Source: Methanosarcinales archaeon (GTDB lineage: Archaea > Halobacteriota > Syntropharchaeia > Alkanophagales > Methanospirareceae). From it: DNA of 17,403 bases. Below, piece by piece: positions 14,341-17,403 of the stretch. The notes beneath the pieces were generated by a model. The model saw only the letters and a program-made list of their open reading frames with translations. It did not search any database and was not told where the DNA came from. Position 1 is the stretch's first letter. Every line of letters starts with the position of its first letter. The position numbers and the translations under genes are program-made. The stretch lies in assembly GCA_030665925.1 (NCBI GenBank), contig DAOUYX010000010.1, positions 1 to 17,403 on the forward strand, in the 5' to 3' direction.

Positions 14341-16191
14341 ATGGCTAAAACGATAGGTATAGATGTTGGAACGAGCAATTCGGCTGCGGCTGCATTGATA
14401 GGAGGAAAAGCCACGATTATACCAAGTGCTGAAGGGACGAGTCTTGGCGGTAAGGCTTTTCCTTCCTATGTAGCGTTTACTAAGGACGGACAGAGGCTGG
14501 TTGGAGAACCTGCAAAGAGACAGGTGGTGTCCAATCCGGAAGGCACGATTACGGCAATTAAACGGAAGATGGGGACCGATTACAAGGTGAAGGTTCACGG
14601 CAAGGAGTACACGCCGCAGCAGATAACTGCATTCATACTTCAGAAGATAAAAGCAGATGCAGAAGCGTTTTTAGGCGATAAAGTTGACAAGGCGGTCTTG
14701 ACAGTGCCGGCATACTTCAACGATAATCAGAGGACTGCAACGAAGGATGCAGGTGCGATTGCAGGCTTAGAAGTGGTCAGAATAATAAACGAACCTACCG
14801 CTGCAGCACTTGCTTATGGAATCGACAAGACGGAGAAAGAGCAGAAGATACTGGTATTCGATTTCGGCGGCGGCACGCTGGACGTAACGATAATGGAGTT
14901 CAGCGAGGGCGTATTCGAGGTTATATCTACGAGTGGGGACACGCAACTGGGCGGCACGGACATGGATACGGCAATCGTTGATTACGTAGCGGAGCAATTC
15001 AAGAAGGAATCGGGGATAGACGTGCGGAATGATAAGATGGCGTTGCAGAGGTTACGGGAGGCGAGTGAGAAAGCGAAGATCGAGCTTTCTAACGTGCTTG
15101 AGACCGATATAAATCTGCCGTTCATTACTGCGGATGCCTCGGGCCCGAAGCATCTCGTGATGAAGCTAACGAGGGCGAAACTGGAGGAACTCGTGCGACC
15201 AATCGTAGAGAAATGTAAAGGCTCGGTAGAGCAGGTATTAAAGGATGCTAAACTCACACCGAAAGACATCAACAAAATAATATTCGTCGGTGGACCGACG
15301 AGGATGCCGATCGTCCAGAAATTCGTCGAGGATTACGTGGGTGCGCAAGGAGAGCGCGGCGTGGATCCGATGGAATGTGTGGCAATGGGCGCGGCGATAC
15401 AGGCGGGCGTATTAACCGGTGAAGTCAAGGACGTGGTGCTGCTGGACGTTACGCCGCTTTCACTGGGCATTGAGACTTTAGGCGGCGTTTTTACAAAATT
15501 AATCGAGCGGAATACCACGATTCCTACGAAGAAGAGCGAGATATTTTCGACTGCAGCCGATAATCAAACGAGTGTTGAGATCAACGTTCTACAAGGTGAG
15601 CGAGAATTTGCGAGGGATAACACCAGCCTGGGGCGATTCCATCTGATGGGTATCCCGCCAGCGCAGCGGGGCGTGCCTCAAATTGAAGTGACTTTCGATC
15701 TCGATTCCAACGGTATATTGAACGTCACCGCGAAGGACCTGGGCACGGGCAAGCAGCAGGCGATTACTATCACTGCGTCAACCAAGCTCTCGCAAAGTGA
15801 GATAGATAAGATGATGGAGGATGCAAAGCGATTTGAAGAGGACGATAAGAGGCGACGTGAGATTGTGGAAACGAAGAATCAGGCAGAGAGTCTTATTTAT
15901 ACCACCGAAAGGTCTATCACGGATTTGGCGGATAAGGTCACGAGTGACGAACGAACGAAGATCACGGCGATCGTAGAGCGACTCAAGGAGACGGTAAAGA
16001 GCGAGGATGTTACGAAAATGAAGGCTGAGATGGAAGAGCTGACACATGCATTCCATGACATCTCGATGCGTGCCTATCAGCAAGCGGGCGCGCAGTATCA
16101 GCAGCAACAGCAACAAGCAGGTGGTCCGCAGGAAGAACCGAAGCAAGGTCCCGTAGATGCGGAATATAAGGTGATGGACGAGGAGGAATAA
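14341..16191 (+). CDS. dnaK: Molecular chaperone DnaK (Hsp70)
   Basis: This 616-aa protein has the full Hsp70 layout. The ATPase domain has the phosphate-1 loop IGIDVGTSNSA (5-15), EPTAAALAYG (151-160) and phosphate-2 FDFGGGTLDV (173-182), followed by IIFVGGPTRMP (313-323). The interdomain linker is VVLLDV (365-370). Next come the substrate-binding beta domain, with TPLSLGIETLGG, and a helical lid. The tail is Gln-rich (a run of seven Q interrupted once) and ends VDAEYKVMDEEE, like the EEVD-related acidic tails of DnaK. The start reads GTSN where bacteria usually have GTTN, as in other archaeal DnaKs. DnaK holds unfolded proteins in an ATP cycle driven by DnaJ and GrpE. dnaJ follows 166 bp downstream on the same strand; grpE is not adjacent in this window. 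Confidence 0.97.
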   Translation: MAKTIGIDVGTSNSAAAALIGGKATIIPSAEGTSLGGKAFPSYVAFTKDGQRLVGEPAKRQVVSNPEGTITAIKRKMGTDYKVKVHGKEYTPQQITAFILQKIKADAEAFLGDKVDKAVLTVPAYFNDNQRTATKDAGAIAGLEVVRIINEPTAAALAYGIDKTEKEQKILVFDFGGGTLDVTIMEFSEGVFEVISTSGDTQLGGTDMDTAIVDYVAEQFKKESGIDVRNDKMALQRLREASEKAKIELSNVLETDINLPFITADASGPKHLVMKLTRAKLEELVRPIVEKCKGSVEQVLKDAKLTPKDINKIIFVGGPTRMPIVQKFVEDYVGAQGERGVDPMECVAMGAAIQAGVLTGEVKDVVLLDVTPLSLGIETLGGVFTKLIERNTTIPTKKSEIFSTAADNQTSVEINVLQGEREFARDNTSLGRFHLMGIPPAQRGVPQIEVTFDLDSNGILNVTAKDLGTGKQQAITITASTKLSQSEIDKMMEDAKRFEEDDKRRREIVETKNQAESLIYTTERSITDLADKVTSDERTKITAIVERLKETVKSEDVTKMKAEMEELTHAFHDISMRAYQQAGAQYQQQQQQAGGPQEEPKQGPVDAEYKVMDEEE

Positions 16192-16213
16192 AGGATCATA
16201 CAGTCAGGATGAA

Positions 16214-16241
16214 GATGCACGATCCATGATGCATGATCCAA
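16214..16241. repeat. Two tandem 14-mers between dnaK and dnaJ
   Basis: GATGCACGATCCAT is followed directly by GATGCATGATCCAA, a 12 of 14 match. A partial related GGATCAT lies just before at 16193-16199. The repeat sits in the 166-bp dnaK-dnaJ spacer, in which I see no gene or clear terminator. Confidence 0.6.
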
Positions 16242-16357
16242 GATACAAGTACAACAATGGCTATTCCTTTTTCAACGGGGGTTTTCTAAGCGATGCACTC
16301 CTATCCAGGGAACAATCGTACAAACACTTGAGACCGCGGTAGAGATCGTGAAACAGA

Positions 16358-17403
16358 ATGCCAAAGAAGAATTATTACGAGATACTGGGCGTTAGTAAAG
16401 GCGCTAAAGAGGCGGAGATAAAGAAAGCATATCGGAGATTGGCGAAGCAGTACCACCCGGATATTTATAAAGGGGACAAGAAAGAGGCGGAAGAGAAGTT
16501 CAAGGAGATTTCCGAGGCGTACGAAGTGCTGGTTGACAAGGACAAGCGTGCGAAGTACGACCAGATCGGTGAACGGGTAGTGGATGAAACGTTCGGTCCG
16601 GAAGGTTTTAAATGGACTGACTTCTCGCATTACCGGGACGTTGAAGACATCTTTGGGAGTGCGATATTCGACTCGTTCTTCGGCTCGGCAGCCAGTCCGG
16701 GCTTTGCGAGTCGAGGGGGAATATTCGACACCCTCTTTGGAGCACGGGAGGGTATAGAAAAGCCGGTTCGAGGTGCTGATGTTCGGTTGCAGTTGGACAT
16801 TACGCTTGAAGAGGCTGCGCGTGGTGTGGAGAAGCGGATTGAAGTCCCGATGTCTCGCGTATGTAAGGCGTGCGGTGGCACGGGCTCGCGTTCCGGGAAA
16901 TCGAGCGTCTGCCCTACTTGCAGAGGTGCTGGTCAGGTAAGAACCATGCAAACACGTGGTGGTGCTCGCATAATGCAAACCGCGGTCTGCCCGCAATGTC
17001 ACGGCACGGGAAGAGCTACTGTTAACCTCTGCAGCGTCTGCGGAGGACGAGGCAGGGTATCAAAGCGAACTAAGATCGCACTAAAGATTAAGAAAGGGGT
17101 TCCTACCGGCTATGAAATAAAGATTCCAAAAGCAGGGAGACCGCCGGAATCCGTGATTGGTGGAGAACCGGGAGATCTGCATGTGGTAATAAACGTGTTA
17201 CCACATCGAATATTCGAACGGCGTGGCGATGATCTTTTTATGACTGTGCCGGTAAGCTTCGCTCAGGCAGCTTTAGGCGGCGAAGCGGCGGTAACGACAA
17301 TAGAGGGTAAGCAGGTGAAGGTAAAAATCCCGGCGGAGACGCAGACGCACACCAAGTTCCGGTTGAAAGGGCTGGGAATGCCTCGATTCGCGGGTGGCAA
17401 AGG
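16358..17403 (+). CDS. dnaJ: Co-chaperone DnaJ (type I Hsp40), C-terminus cut off by window edge
   Basis: A frame from ATG 16358 is open to the right edge (348 codons). The J-domain starts NYYEILGVS and has HPD at 33-35, the motif that stimulates the DnaK ATPase. A linker region of about residues 70-135 is rich in Phe, Asp and Gly. Four zinc-finger repeats follow: CKACGGTG, CPTCRGAG, CPQCHGTG and CSVCGGRG, binding two zinc ions. C-terminal substrate-binding beta domains then begin, with GEPGDLHVVI, and the frame is cut at GMPRFAGGK. All of this identifies type I (class A) DnaJ. The linker is unusual: FDSFFG, FDTLFG and DIFG replace a plain Gly-rich stretch. The start has only a weak purine-rich leader, so it may be co-transcribed with dnaK. 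Confidence 0.96.
   Translation, partial: MPKKNYYEILGVSKGAKEAEIKKAYRRLAKQYHPDIYKGDKKEAEEKFKEISEAYEVLVDKDKRAKYDQIGERVVDETFGPEGFKWTDFSHYRDVEDIFGSAIFDSFFGSAASPGFASRGGIFDTLFGAREGIEKPVRGADVRLQLDITLEEAARGVEKRIEVPMSRVCKACGGTGSRSGKSSVCPTCRGAGQVRTMQTRGGARIMQTAVCPQCHGTGRATVNLCSVCGGRGRVSKRTKIALKIKKGVPTGYEIKIPKAGRPPESVIGGEPGDLHVVINVLPHRIFERRGDDLFMTVPVSFAQAALGGEAAVTTIEGKQVKVKIPAETQTHTKFRLKGLGMPRFAGGK

Noticed and set aside
16301..17002. 233-aa minus-strand frame over dnaJ
   Set aside because: It is antisense to a clear DnaJ, whose J-domain and zinc fingers are all in the plus frame.
1..17403. tRNA or rRNA genes, CRISPR arrays, insertion sequences
   Set aside because: I saw no tRNA-like cloverleaf sequence, no regularly spaced repeat-spacer pattern and no transposase or terminal inverted repeats. 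The only long tandem repeat is inside the surface-protein gene.

Overview
This window looks like chromosomal DNA of a euryarchaeon (Halobacteriota/methanogen-ANME type). The evidence is an archaeal membrane-anchored LonB protease, a group II chaperonin (thermosome), archaeal TATA-type promoters, several probably leaderless starts and a PGF-type surface-anchoring tail. These sit beside genes of bacterial ancestry that many such archaea carry: gyrA, dnaK and dnaJ. The lineage (for example an ANME-1-like archaeon) is an inference from gene content; no marker here fixes it.

Layout. Positions 1-683 (-) hold a cut-off DUF92/VTE6-like membrane protein, then lonB (724-2667, -) and an aspartate kinase (2807-4216, -). 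The aspartate kinase is divergent from the thermosome gene (4395-6047, +). From about 6050 to 8280 the DNA is AT-richer and looks decayed. It holds a membrane-protein gene broken by a single-base frameshift (6305-7005, -), a C-terminal coding remnant next to the mntP stop (7284-7496, -), an intact mntP manganese exporter (7497-8054, -) and a remnant of a YHS metal-binding domain on the minus strand (8173-8262). Then comes a two-gene permease (8280-8747 and 8744-9274, +, ATGA overlap). It converges on a winged-helix regulator with a C-terminal cysteine cluster (9292-9900, -). That regulator is divergent from a large surface protein of seven beta-propeller-type repeats (10024-11430, +), which ends at a clear hairpin/T-tract terminator. 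gyrA (11610-14102, -) is divergent from dnaK (14341-16191, +), followed by dnaJ, which runs off the right edge.

Four of the genes serve protein quality control (lonB, thermosome, dnaK, dnaJ). The middle of the window reads as a metal-handling or transport patch (mntP, YHS remnant, permease pair, cysteine-rich regulator), partly eroded. The most informative observations are the three damaged or vestigial coding pieces that a standard gene caller would miss or truncate, the thermosome-promoter-like module repeated downstream of the thermosome gene, the N-glycosylation sequon at the same place in every surface repeat, and the palindrome in the regulator/surface-protein promoter region. I did not find a convincing wholly new defence or mobile system.
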